Positions 1 to 7,108 of a DNA stretch of 56,139 bases are shown here, piece after piece; the stretch's first letter is position 1; every line of letters begins with the position of its first letter. The notes under the pieces were generated by a model. That model searched no databases. It saw only the letters and a list, made by a program, of their open reading frames with translations, and was not told where the DNA came from. The DNA comes from Bacteroidales bacterium (lineage in GTDB: Bacteria > Bacteroidota > Bacteroidia > Bacteroidales > UBA932), in the NCBI GenBank assembly GCA_023227835.1, contig JALOCI010000016.1, positions 1 through 56,139 of the forward strand, given 5' to 3'. A program made the position numbers and the translations under genes.

Positions 1-46
1 ATGTAAAAGTAAACAAATAATTTTCTGTTGGCCACTCATTTTTTTT

Positions 47-129
47 AGTTGCACTCAAGTTGCGCTTAAAATCACGTAAACAACAGATATGCAGTAATGA
101 AAATAAAAAAAGTTACACAAAAGTTGCAC
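47..129. repeat. two copies of a 19-base tandem-box element
   Basis: Four boxes of the form AGTTRCRC lie at 47-54, 58-65, 111-118 and 122-129. Within each pair the boxes are exactly 11 bases apart, and the pairs are exactly 64 bases apart. AGTTGCACTCAAGTTGCGC and AGTTACACAAAAGTTGCAC differ at four of nineteen positions. The 11-base period resembles tandem half-sites of OmpR/PhoB-type regulators. This is an inference, since the regulated gene would lie beyond the left edge. The rest of bases 1-160 is AT-rich and holds no gene I can recognise. Confidence 0.5.
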
Positions 130-162
130 CATTTTTTGTGCAAAATATGCGCAAAATCACAA

Positions 163-192
163 AAAAACCTGTCTGTTTTCAGACAGGTTTTT
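163..192 (-). terminator. terminator after groL, probably bidirectional
   Basis: A 13-base-pair perfect stem (163-175 with 180-192) encloses a TTTT loop. On the minus strand it is followed by a run of T, and on the plus strand it ends in five T. It sits 21 bases past the groL stop codon, so it should end the groSL transcript. Confidence 0.85.
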
Positions 193-213
193 GATTTTTG
201 ATTCTGTTTTGGA

Positions 214-1848
214 CTACATCATGCCGCCCATTCCGCCCATTCCGGGAGCACCCATTGGTACAGGATTCTCCTCTTTCTTGTCTGCAAGAACGCACTCTGT
301 TGTCAGGAACATTCCGGCTACCGATGCAGCATTCTCAAGAGCAACACGTGCTACTTTAGTCGGGTCTATCACACCGGCTTTAAGAAGATGCTCATATTTA
401 TCCGTACGGGCATTGTAACCGAAATCACCTTTACCCTCTTTAACTTTCTGTACTACTATGCTGCCTTCAACACCTGCATTCTCAACAATCATGCGTAAAG
501 GCTCCTCAATGGCACGTGCAATTATTTCGATACCGGTTGTCTCATCTTCATTCTCACCTTTAAGATCCTTAATGGCGTCAATTGAACGGATGTATGCAAC
601 ACCGCCACCCGGTACTATACCCTCCTCAACTGCAGCGCGTGTAGCACTCAAAGCATCGTCAACGCGGTCTTTCTTCTCTTTCATCTCCATTTCAGAAGCG
701 GCACCAACATAAAGAACGGCTACTCCGCCTGCGAGTTTGGCAAGACGTTCCTGAAGCTTCTCTCTGTCGTAGTCACTTGTGGTGGTCTCCATCTGTTTGC
801 GGATTTGTCCGACACGTTTTTCAATAGCCTCTTTCTCACCTGCACCGTTTACTATAGTGGTGTTCTCCTTGTCAATAGAAATCTTTTCTGCCCTACCTAA
901 CATATCAATTGTTGCAGCGTCAAGGCGGAGACCCTTCTCTTCAGATATAACAGTACCGCCTGTCAGGATAGCGATATCCTCAAGCATCTCTTTTCTCCTG
1001 TCACCGAATCCCGGAGCTTTAACAGCAGCAATCTTCAATGTGCCGCGAAGACGGTTTACAACCAATGTTGCAAGAGCTTCTCCATCAACATCCTCGGCAA
1101 TAATCAGAAGCGCTTTGCCGCTTTGAGCCACTGGTTCCAAAACCGGCATCAGATCCTTCATTGATGATATTTTCTTGTCTGTAATAAGAATAAGTGGAGT
1201 GTCAAGCACGGCTTCCATCTTTTCAGGGTTGGTCATGAAGTATGGAGAGATATAGCCTCTGTCAAACTGCATTCCTTCAACAACCTTAACCTCTGTGTCG
1301 GTTCCTTTAGCCTCTTCAACTGTAATTACACCCTCTTTCTTTACTTTGCTCATTGCAAGTGCGATGAGTTTTCCGATTTCGATGTCATTGTTTGCTGAGA
1401 TGGTGGCAACCTGCTCTATTTTTGTTGTGTCGTCTCCAACTGACTGACTCTGTGCTTTCAGTGATTTTACAACCTCAGCCACTGCCTTGTCAATACCTCT
1501 TTTCAGATCCATAGGGTTTGCACCTGCAGTCACATTTTTGAGGCCGACGTTGATGATAGCCTGTGCCAGGACTGTTGCTGTTGTTGTTCCGTCACCAGCC
1601 TGGTCGCCTGTCTTTGAGGCAACCTCTTTTACCATCTGTGCACCCATGTTTGCAAAACGGTCTTCCAGCTCTATCTCTTTTGCAACGGTTACTCCGTCCT
1701 TGGTAATCTGAGGAGCACCGTACTTTTTGTCAATAACCACATTTCTGCCTTTTGGGCCGAGTGTAACCTTTACCGCATTTGCCAAAGCGTCAACACCCAC
1801 TTTCATCTCAGTGCGGGCATCTATGTTGAATTTGATCTCTTTTGCCAT
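214..1848 (-). CDS. groL: chaperonin GroEL (60 kDa)
   Basis: ATP-dependent folding chamber of the cytosol, working with the GroES lid encoded just upstream. The 544-residue length is normal for the family. The start MAKEIKFN, the ATP-binding GDGTTTATVLA segment near residue 86, the GGGVAYIR segment of the equatorial domain and the Gly/Met-rich tail ending in GGMGGMM are all present. It is the second gene of a groS-groL operon with a 34-base gap and ends in a clear hairpin terminator. Essential housekeeping gene with nothing odd in the reading frame. Confidence 0.98.
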   Translation of the reverse strand: MAKEIKFNIDARTEMKVGVDALANAVKVTLGPKGRNVVIDKKYGAPQITKDGVTVAKEIELEDRFANMGAQMVKEVASKTGDQAGDGTTTATVLAQAIINVGLKNVTAGANPMDLKRGIDKAVAEVVKSLKAQSQSVGDDTTKIEQVATISANNDIEIGKLIALAMSKVKKEGVITVEEAKGTDTEVKVVEGMQFDRGYISPYFMTNPEKMEAVLDTPLILITDKKISSMKDLMPVLEPVAQSGKALLIIAEDVDGEALATLVVNRLRGTLKIAAVKAPGFGDRRKEMLEDIAILTGGTVISEEKGLRLDAATIDMLGRAEKISIDKENTTIVNGAGEKEAIEKRVGQIRKQMETTTSDYDREKLQERLAKLAGGVAVLYVGAASEMEMKEKKDRVDDALSATRAAVEEGIVPGGGVAYIRSIDAIKDLKGENEDETTGIEIIARAIEEPLRMIVENAGVEGSIVVQKVKEGKGDFGYNARTDKYEHLLKAGVIDPTKVARVALENAASVAGMFLTTECVLADKKEENPVPMGAPGMGGMGGMM

Positions 1849-1882
1849 AATTTCTTATTTTTAAAGTTCTAATGATTATTAA

Positions 1883-2152
1883 TTATAAAACTGCAAGGAT
1901 GTCTGACTGACGCATCATTAGATAGTCTTTGCCGTCAACACTGATTTCGGTTCCTGCATATTTTCCGTAAAGTACATTGTCCCCAACCTTTAACTCCATT
2001 GGTTCATCCTTTTTGCCGTTTCCGACTGCTACGACTTTTCCTGCCTGAGGTTTCTCTTTGGCTGTGTCAGGGATAAAAAGTCCGCTTGCTGTTTTTGTTT
2101 CGGCCTCTTTAGGCTCGACCAAAACTCTGTCTGCTAATGGTCTGATGTTCAT
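1883..2152 (-). CDS. groS: co-chaperonin GroES
   Basis: Heptameric lid of GroEL. The 89-residue protein begins MNIRPLADRVLVEP, the conserved GroES start, and contains the usual mobile-loop region (EAETKTASGLFIP) and the GKYAGTEI turn. The reading frame stays open for 30 more codons upstream, but that extension has no GroES similarity, so the ATG at 2152 is chosen. The gene is divergent from tadA. The 137-base gap between them must hold its promoter, but I see no good TAnnTTTG box for it there. Confidence 0.97.
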   Translation of the reverse strand: MNIRPLADRVLVEPKEAETKTASGLFIPDTAKEKPQAGKVVAVGNGKKDEPMELKVGDNVLYGKYAGTEISVDGKDYLMMRQSDILAVL

Positions 2153-2237
2153 AATTAATTGTTTTTTAAATATTTGATTTAAGAATTTTATTTTAACTGA
2201 TAGAAAGGTCGCAAAACAAATGCCAAAAGAGTCCACT

Positions 2238-2248
2238 GACAAAATGTC
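2238..2248. promoter_or_regulatory. GACA-AAA-TGTC palindrome in the groS-tadA gap
   Basis: An 11-base perfect inverted repeat (arms GACA and TGTC around AAA) lies about 86 bases upstream of groS and 42 bases upstream of tadA. Its place before a heat-shock operon makes an operator role conceivable. No regulator is recognised, and an arm of only four bases can arise by chance. Confidence 0.25.
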
Positions 2249-2276
2249 GCTATATTTCGTTTTTCTGATTTTATTC

Positions 2277-2284
2277 TAACTTTG
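2277..2284 (+). promoter_or_regulatory. Bacteroidota -7 box TAACTTTG for tadA
   Basis: Perfect match to the Bacteroidota TAnnTTTG element. The box ends only five bases before the tadA ATG at 2290, so transcription would start at or within a few bases of the start codon, giving a nearly leaderless message. The matching -33 element is weak (TTTC around 2255). Confidence 0.6.
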
Positions 2285-2289
2285 CTTGC

Positions 2290-2724
2290 ATGACACAAGA
2301 TGAAAAGTTCATGTATGAGGCACTTAAAGAGGCTCAGAAGGCCTTTGACGCTGATGAGGTGCCTGTCGGAGCCGTGGTTGTGTGTGAAGGCAGGATCATC
2401 GCCAGGGCATATAATCTTACTGAAAGATTGAATGATCCTACTGCACATGCTGAGATGCAGGCGATTACAATGGCTGCGAACAGTTTTGGCGGTAAATACC
2501 TGGACAACTGTACCCTGTATGTTACAGTGGAACCTTGTCCCATGTGTGCTGCAGCCCTCAACTGGGCTCAGCTGAAAAAACTTGTATATGGTGCGGATGA
2601 TCCGAAAAGGGGATACTCTCTTTTCTCTCCCTCTCTTCTGCACCCCAAATGTGAGGTGATTTCCGGAGTTTTTGCCGATGATTGCGGAGATTTGATGAAA
2701 CGTTTTTTCAGGGCAAAGAGATAG
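2290..2724 (+). CDS. tadA: tRNA-specific adenosine deaminase TadA
   Basis: Converts adenosine to inosine at the wobble position of tRNA. The 144-residue protein has both zinc-binding and catalytic motifs of the cytidine/deoxycytidylate deaminase fold: HAEMQAI (His and catalytic Glu) and PCPMCAAAL (two zinc cysteines). The spacing and the PCPMC form are those of TadA rather than of CMP or riboflavin deaminases. It is followed three bases later by a YqaA-type membrane protein, probably on the same transcript. Housekeeping gene. Confidence 0.93.
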   Translation: MTQDEKFMYEALKEAQKAFDADEVPVGAVVVCEGRIIARAYNLTERLNDPTAHAEMQAITMAANSFGGKYLDNCTLYVTVEPCPMCAAALNWAQLKKLVYGADDPKRGYSLFSPSLLHPKCEVISGVFADDCGDLMKRFFRAKR

Positions 2725-2727
2725 GTT

Positions 2728-3195
2728 ATGGAATTATTGTCTCAACTTGGTCTTATCGGCCTTTTTTTAGGTTGTTTTCTGGCAGCCACAGTGATACCTT
2801 TCAGTTCGGACTTCCTTATGGTGGGTGTTCTGATAGCGGGGTTTAATCCTGTTTTGTCCATTATAGTGGCTACAGCCGGTAACTGGCTGGGAGGATTGAC
2901 ATCTTATTATATAGGTTTTATAGGAAAATGGGATTGGATTGAGAAGTGGTTCAAGGTAAAGGAGGAGACACTACTCAAACAGAAGCACAATATTGATAAA
3001 TACGGCTCACTGCTTGCTTTCCTCACCTGGCTGCCAATAATAGGGGATGTTTTTGCCGTTACTCTGGGGTTTTATAAGGTTAATTTTACCAAAAGTGCCA
3101 TTTTCATGTTAATCGGCAAAGGTGCCCGATTTGCTTTCTGGGCACTTTTATACCATTATTTTGGAGAGCACGTGCTGGATTTCAAGTTTCTTTAA
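2728..3195 (+). CDS. YqaA/DedA-family small membrane protein
   Basis: A 155-residue inner-membrane protein resembling the YqaA branch of the DedA/SNARE-associated superfamily. It has an N-terminal hydrophobic segment (residues 5-25), the family-like stretch around PFSSDFLMVG, a glycine-rich GNWLGGLTSYYIG turn and two further hydrophobic C-terminal segments. DedA relatives are implicated in membrane homeostasis and lipid-carrier flipping, but the role of YqaA itself is unclear. It lies three bases after tadA. No motif allows a substrate to be named. Confidence 0.8.
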   Translation: MELLSQLGLIGLFLGCFLAATVIPFSSDFLMVGVLIAGFNPVLSIIVATAGNWLGGLTSYYIGFIGKWDWIEKWFKVKEETLLKQKHNIDKYGSLLAFLTWLPIIGDVFAVTLGFYKVNFTKSAIFMLIGKGARFAFWALLYHYFGEHVLDFKFL

Positions 3196-3198
3196 AAT

Positions 3199-3229
3199 TT
3201 TGCTCTTTATAAAAAAAGCAATATCTTTG
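3199..3229 (+). promoter_or_regulatory. promoter of the tRNA-Gln pair
   Basis: TTTG at 3199-3202, a 19-base spacer, then TATCTTTG at 3222-3229: an excellent match to the Bacteroidota housekeeping promoter. Predicted start is near 3235, about 17 bases before the first tRNA. Confidence 0.8.
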
Positions 3230-3251
3230 TCCCCTCAAAAAATTACACAAT

Positions 3252-3322
3252 TGACCTATGGTGTAATGGTAGCACTACAGATTTTGGTTCTGTCTGCCCA
3301 GGTTCGAGTCCTGGTAGGTCAA
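3252..3322 (+). tRNA. tRNA-Gln (anticodon TTG)
   Basis: The cloverleaf folds by eye. The acceptor TGACCTA pairs with TAGGTCA. The anticodon stem ACAGA/TCTGT encloses loop TTTTGGT, giving anticodon TTG (reads CAA). The T arm is CCAGG-TTCGAGT-CCTGG, with discriminator A. The 3' CCA is not encoded. Confidence 0.95.
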
Positions 3323-3355
3323 CTTTAAAAAATGTAATATTTTTGGGGAATCTAT

Positions 3356-3426
3356 TGACCTATGGTGTAATGGCAGCACTACAGATTCTGGCTCTGTCGA
3401 TCTAGGTTCGAATCCTGGTAGGTCAA
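3356..3426 (+). tRNA. tRNA-Gln (anticodon CTG)
   Basis: Starts 33 bases after the first tRNA-Gln and is nearly identical to it. The acceptor is again TGACCTA/TAGGTCA. The anticodon stem ACAGA/TCTGT encloses TTCTGGC, giving anticodon CTG (reads CAG). The T arm is CTAGG-TTCGAAT-CCTGG with one G-T pair. The similarity suggests a tandem duplication followed by an anticodon change. CCA is not encoded. Confidence 0.95.
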
Positions 3427-3429
3427 CAA

Positions 3430-3460
3430 AAGCCGCTTGAAAAAGCGGCTTATTTTATTT
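3430..3460. terminator. bidirectional terminator between tRNA-Gln and the GT4 gene
   Basis: Nine perfect base pairs (AAGCCGCTT, 3430-3438, with AAGCGGCTT, 3443-3451) around a GAAA loop, followed by ATTTTATTT. The hairpin overlaps the stop codon of the minus-strand glycosyltransferase gene, so it can serve both strands. Confidence 0.85.
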
Positions 3461-4454
3461 CAGAGCCTATAATCTCTAAAAGCATTGAGGCACGTTTGCC
3501 GGATGAGAATTTTTTTTCGATTATCTGGCGGTATTGTCCTGAATTTTCTTGTTCCAATGCTGTATAGAGAGTCTTAACACAACTTTCAGTGTCATTTGCA
3601 TCAACAATATACCCCGAACCGCCGGTAACTTCAGGCATCCCTCCGGTGTTTGCGACAACAGGTATGCAGTTGTAATACATTGCCTCAGCAAGGGCTAATG
3701 CAAAGCTCTCGCTCCTTGACATCTGGCAGTATACCTTGCTTCTCTTGTAATATGAAATCAGCGCTTCATGTTCTATTCTCGGTATGACGGCCAGATTGGA
3801 TGGGATTGGCCCGCAGACTGATTCGAGAATCACTCTATCCGCACCAACCAATGTGAACTGAATGTCGCTCATGTTTTCAGCCAGTTTTACAACTCTGTCC
3901 ACACCCTTTACATATATGCTTTGGACGGAGGCTGCAATAGTTACAGAGAGGATGCCCGGGAGTGATGGCTCACTCGGGGTATCGTCCTTGAATGTTATAC
4001 AGTTGTAAACTACTTTTGTTTTGGCATTTTTAGTGATGAAACGTACTATACGCTGTATATGATTTGATACACAGAGGCAAAGTGTCGCGTTGCTCATTGA
4101 GAAACTTGCGCAATATCCTCTTATGGGGTTTATAAAGCTTCCGTATTTGACTTTTTTGATCCTGCAGACATCATATCCCCCGATTACTAAGTATGATCTC
4201 TTACGGGCCAGTTTTGAGAACAGGATGGGCAGGAAAGAGTGGTAGTCGGCAAACCAGATATAGATAAAGTCATATTTGCGGATGTTGAACAGAAGAAACA
4301 TGAATTGCCTTATAAGAGAGATCATCTGCTTTGACTGTGAGGTGTTGTTAACCTGTAGTGTCGTTACAGAGAAGGTCTCTGACAGTATATCCAGGTCTCC
4401 TTTTACAAATGTCGAGAGACGTGTGTAGATAAAAAGGGCTTTTTGCTTATTCAT
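3450..4454 (-). CDS. glycosyltransferase family 4
   Basis: Retaining GT-B glycosyltransferase, likely adding a sugar to a surface polysaccharide or lipid-linked acceptor in the cytosol. The C-terminal half has the GT4 signature: SRSESFALALAEAM, then IPVVANTGGMPEV and GYIVDAND, which form the nucleotide-sugar site. I start it at the ATG at 4454 (MNKQKALFIYTRL, 334 residues). This overlaps the upstream stop by eight bases (ATGAATAA), whereas a longer frame reaches 4502. Translational coupling to the NAGPA-domain gene is likely. Donor and acceptor cannot be told. Confidence 0.8.
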   Translation of the reverse strand: MNKQKALFIYTRLSTFVKGDLDILSETFSVTTLQVNNTSQSKQMISLIRQFMFLLFNIRKYDFIYIWFADYHSFLPILFSKLARKRSYLVIGGYDVCRIKKVKYGSFINPIRGYCASFSMSNATLCLCVSNHIQRIVRFITKNAKTKVVYNCITFKDDTPSEPSLPGILSVTIAASVQSIYVKGVDRVVKLAENMSDIQFTLVGADRVILESVCGPIPSNLAVIPRIEHEALISYYKRSKVYCQMSRSESFALALAEAMYYNCIPVVANTGGMPEVTGGSGYIVDANDTESCVKTLYTALEQENSGQYRQIIEKKFSSGKRASMLLEIIGSEIK

Positions 4455-5319
4455 GATAGAGAAGAATTGCGTTGGCAACCTTTCTTTCTCCTTTATTGTC
4501 AAATTTCTTGTTGTCGGTAGGGTGGTTCACTACACCATTGTCAGAAAAACCTTTTATATACATTGTAGTAGATCCCCCGCCGTCAAGGTTTATTGCATAG
4601 TTGCATCCCAGCCATTTCAACAATTTCTGCAGCTCCTCCAGACTCATTCCTGCAGCCTCTTTTGCCCGGCCGTCTACTGTTACCAGAAGGATATCCCCGT
4701 TTGCTCTCTTGCCTACAGCTGTTCTGGGGTGGCGTGTTGTGTAAAATGATGAGTGAGCAAGAGTCTCATCTTTGCCTGCAACTCTGAGGATAGGGCCGGT
4801 TGTCAGAATATCTTCGGCCAATATGTATTTTTCCCAGTTTTTCAACTCATCTGCCTTTAGAATGTAAAGTTCACCCTTGTTTATTGCAAGTGCTCCGAGC
4901 TGGTGCATGAGGCGTATCTTATTCGGCTCTGTGTTGTTTTGTGCGAGCTGTTTGCCTCCTTTGCGAATATAGTCCACAGAGTTATAATCTTCTGTGTTGT
5001 ATGAGTAGTTGAATTTAAAAAAGGATCCGTTTATGGCAGCGAGAGCACCTTTTTCCGAGGCCATGACACTTGTCTCTTTTAATTCCGGAGAAGGGAAAAT
5101 CTCTATTTTATTCTCAGGAGCATCAGATATCTCTATTATTGAGATAAATTGGTTTGAATTGAACAACTCTCCGTTATTGAAATGTATGGAGCGATATTTC
5201 ACTCCTTCAGCCACACTTTTATTGTTCCATGCTGAATTTACAATGGTGGAGGAGTCATTTTGCGCATACAGGCATAAACCTGTGAAAATAATAGTTATTG
5301 TCAGGATAAGCCTCTTCAT
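4447..5319 (-). CDS. exported phosphodiester-glycosidase (NAGPA) domain protein
   Basis: A 290-residue protein with a signal peptide (MKRLILTITIIFTGLCLYAQ) and the NAGPA fold known from the enzyme that uncovers mannose-6-phosphate on lysosomal proteins. Bacterial relatives include phosphodiester glycosidases acting on envelope polymers. Family-like segments are AAINGSFF, RTAVGKRANGDILLVTVDGR, and the C-terminal INLDGGGSTTMYIKG, the most conserved motif. It probably acts in the periplasm or at the surface. It is co-oriented with a Na/Pi cotransporter upstream and overlaps a glycosyltransferase downstream. Substrate unknown. Confidence 0.82.
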   Translation of the reverse strand: MKRLILTITIIFTGLCLYAQNDSSTIVNSAWNNKSVAEGVKYRSIHFNNGELFNSNQFISIIEISDAPENKIEIFPSPELKETSVMASEKGALAAINGSFFKFNYSYNTEDYNSVDYIRKGGKQLAQNNTEPNKIRLMHQLGALAINKGELYILKADELKNWEKYILAEDILTTGPILRVAGKDETLAHSSFYTTRHPRTAVGKRANGDILLVTVDGRAKEAAGMSLEELQKLLKWLGCNYAINLDGGGSTTMYIKGFSDNGVVNHPTDNKKFDNKGERKVANAILLYHE

Positions 5320-5338
5320 ATTTTTATTTTTATTGGAA

Positions 5339-7036
5339 CTATTGTATCTCCAAAACTGCCTCTGAAACGTTTACTACATAATCGCCGATTTTTTCACACT
5401 CCTCTATCACATCCATATAGTGCACTCCGGACTGATAGCTGTATTTGTTGTTTTCAAGGTTTGCCATGTGCTCTTCCTTGAGTTTTGTCCTAAGGGCATT
5501 TGTCTTGTTCTCGTATTCTTCGGCTTCGTTGATGTTGGTTATTTTTGTGTATCCCAATTCCAGGTTCTTGATCATCTCGTCTATAGAGTCTTGAAGAAGG
5601 GACATCATTGTGTCAATGTTCTCGATCATATAATGGTCGAAAGAGGCTTTATGGGATATTTTCCTCTGAAGAATCTTGGCAATACTCACACCGGAATCTC
5701 CAATGCTTTCAATCTCGCTTATTATTTTATACATTGCCTGTACTCTCCGGCTACTCTCTTCACTAATCTCTCCTTCACCTATCTTGTTCAGATAGTTGGC
5801 TATCTCTATCTCAACGTTATCCATAACCTGCTCGTAATGGACCAGTTTGCTGTACAATTCATCGAATTTTCCCTTTTCGCTCTCCTTTTCACTCTCAAAA
5901 ACTGCATTCCGGGCATATTCAATCTCCCTCTTACTAAGTTTGGCGTAACTGACAATCTCTTGTTTCGCCTGTTCAAGAGAGAGTTCGGCTGTACTTAGCA
6001 CTCCGCCTTCAATAAACTGAAGCCTGAAAATCTCTTCGGTTTTCTTGCCGGGAATAATCTTTGTTACAAGTTTTACTATCTGAGGGGTGAACCCGATCAG
6101 TAATAATGTATTCGTGGCATTGAAAAGTGTGTGGAGAGTGCTTATGCCAAACAATATAGCTCCAGTGTCTTCTTGGGGATTAGCTCCGAAAACAAATATT
6201 ACTATATGAGAAACTATGTATATGATTGGTTTATACAAAACAAGAACCCAGATAACACCTGTGACATTGAACACCGTATGGGCCAATGCCGCTCTTTTTC
6301 CGGATGTATTGGCTACGGTGGCGGCTATGTTTGCTGTTATTGTCGTTCCTATATTCTCTCCCAATACCATTGCCGCTGCAATCTCAAACGGCAACCATCC
6401 ATAGCTGCACATTACCAGTGTAAGAGCCATGGTTGCACTCGATGATTGCAATACTATAGTCAAAAGCGTTCCTATACCAACAAACATCAAAACTGATAAG
6501 AATCCGTAGCTTGTCCACTGTTTGAGGAATTCAAAAATTAGAGGGTTCTTATCGATTGAAGGAACGGAGTCTTTTAGGTATGCAAGGCCAAGGAACAATA
6601 ATGCAAAGCCAATAATAAGCTCTCCTGTGGATTTCTTTTTCTTTGACTTGAACATTAATAATAAAAATCCGAGGCCGACAAGAGGAATTGAAACAGCGGA
6701 AATATCCATCTTAAACCCGAGAAGGGTTACAATCCAGGCTGTGACAGTGGTCCCGATATTTGCACCCATAATGACACCCACAGACTGAGTCAGTGAAAGG
6801 AGCCCCGCATTTACGAAACTTACTACCATCACAGTTGTGGCACTGGATGATTGGATTATTGATGTTATAAATAGTCCGGTAAGTACCCTCTTGAATGAGT
6901 TGGATGTCATAGAAGCAAGTATGCTTCTCATTCTGTCACCGGCGACCTTTTGAAGTCCCTCGCTCATAAGAGTCATCCCATAAAGGAAAAGGCCAAGAGA
7001 TCCGAGGAGTTTTACAACTTGTAAAAGTACGTCCAT
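5339..7036 (-). CDS. Na/phosphate cotransporter with PhoU-like tail
   Basis: Inner-membrane transporter of the NptA/YjbB type. The first 330 residues carry about eight hydrophobic segments and two copies of the QSSSATT/QSSSATM repeat with GANIGTTVTAW and GENIGTTITAN, the hallmark of Na/Pi-II transporters. The last 220 residues are a helical, charged PhoU-like domain (NEAEEYENKTN, CEKIGDYVVNVSEA). The ATG at 7036 (MDVLLQVVKLLG) is preferred to the in-frame ATG at 7057, because the -7 promoter box at 7055-7062 would lie on top of the latter. Confidence 0.88.
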   Translation of the reverse strand: MDVLLQVVKLLGSLGLFLYGMTLMSEGLQKVAGDRMRSILASMTSNSFKRVLTGLFITSIIQSSSATTVMVVSFVNAGLLSLTQSVGVIMGANIGTTVTAWIVTLLGFKMDISAVSIPLVGLGFLLLMFKSKKKKSTGELIIGFALLFLGLAYLKDSVPSIDKNPLIFEFLKQWTSYGFLSVLMFVGIGTLLTIVLQSSSATMALTLVMCSYGWLPFEIAAAMVLGENIGTTITANIAATVANTSGKRAALAHTVFNVTGVIWVLVLYKPIIYIVSHIVIFVFGANPQEDTGAILFGISTLHTLFNATNTLLLIGFTPQIVKLVTKIIPGKKTEEIFRLQFIEGGVLSTAELSLEQAKQEIVSYAKLSKREIEYARNAVFESEKESEKGKFDELYSKLVHYEQVMDNVEIEIANYLNKIGEGEISEESSRRVQAMYKIISEIESIGDSGVSIAKILQRKISHKASFDHYMIENIDTMMSLLQDSIDEMIKNLELGYTKITNINEAEEYENKTNALRTKLKEEHMANLENNKYSYQSGVHYMDVIEECEKIGDYVVNVSEAVLEIQ

Positions 7037-7054
7037 ATAGCTTATATTGATGTG

Positions 7055-7062
7055 CAAATATA
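7055..7062 (-). promoter_or_regulatory. -7 box TATATTTG for the Na/Pi cotransporter
   Basis: Perfect TAnnTTTG match on the minus strand. Predicted transcription start is near 7050, leaving about 14 untranslated bases before the ATG at 7036. It decides the start codon of that gene. Confidence 0.55.
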
Positions 7063-7077
7063 GAGCATAAAATTCAT

Positions 7078-7085
7078 TACCTTCG
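7078..7085 (+). promoter_or_regulatory. -7 box TACCTTCG for the 958-residue protein
   Basis: One mismatch from TAnnTTTG, 23 bases before the ATG at 7109, and back to back with the minus-strand box at 7055-7062. No clear -33 element. Confidence 0.4.
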
Positions 7086-7108
7086 TATCTGGAATAATTT
7101 TTTTTGAA

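Noticed and set aside
2153..2242. N-terminally extended GroES
   Set aside because: The extra 30 residues have no GroES similarity, and the standard MNIRPLADRV start is present.
2188..2643. Long minus-strand open frame opposite tadA, and other long opposite-strand frames over groL, mutS2 and hisD
   Set aside because: Low-complexity translations without family motifs, fully covered by well-supported genes on the other strand.
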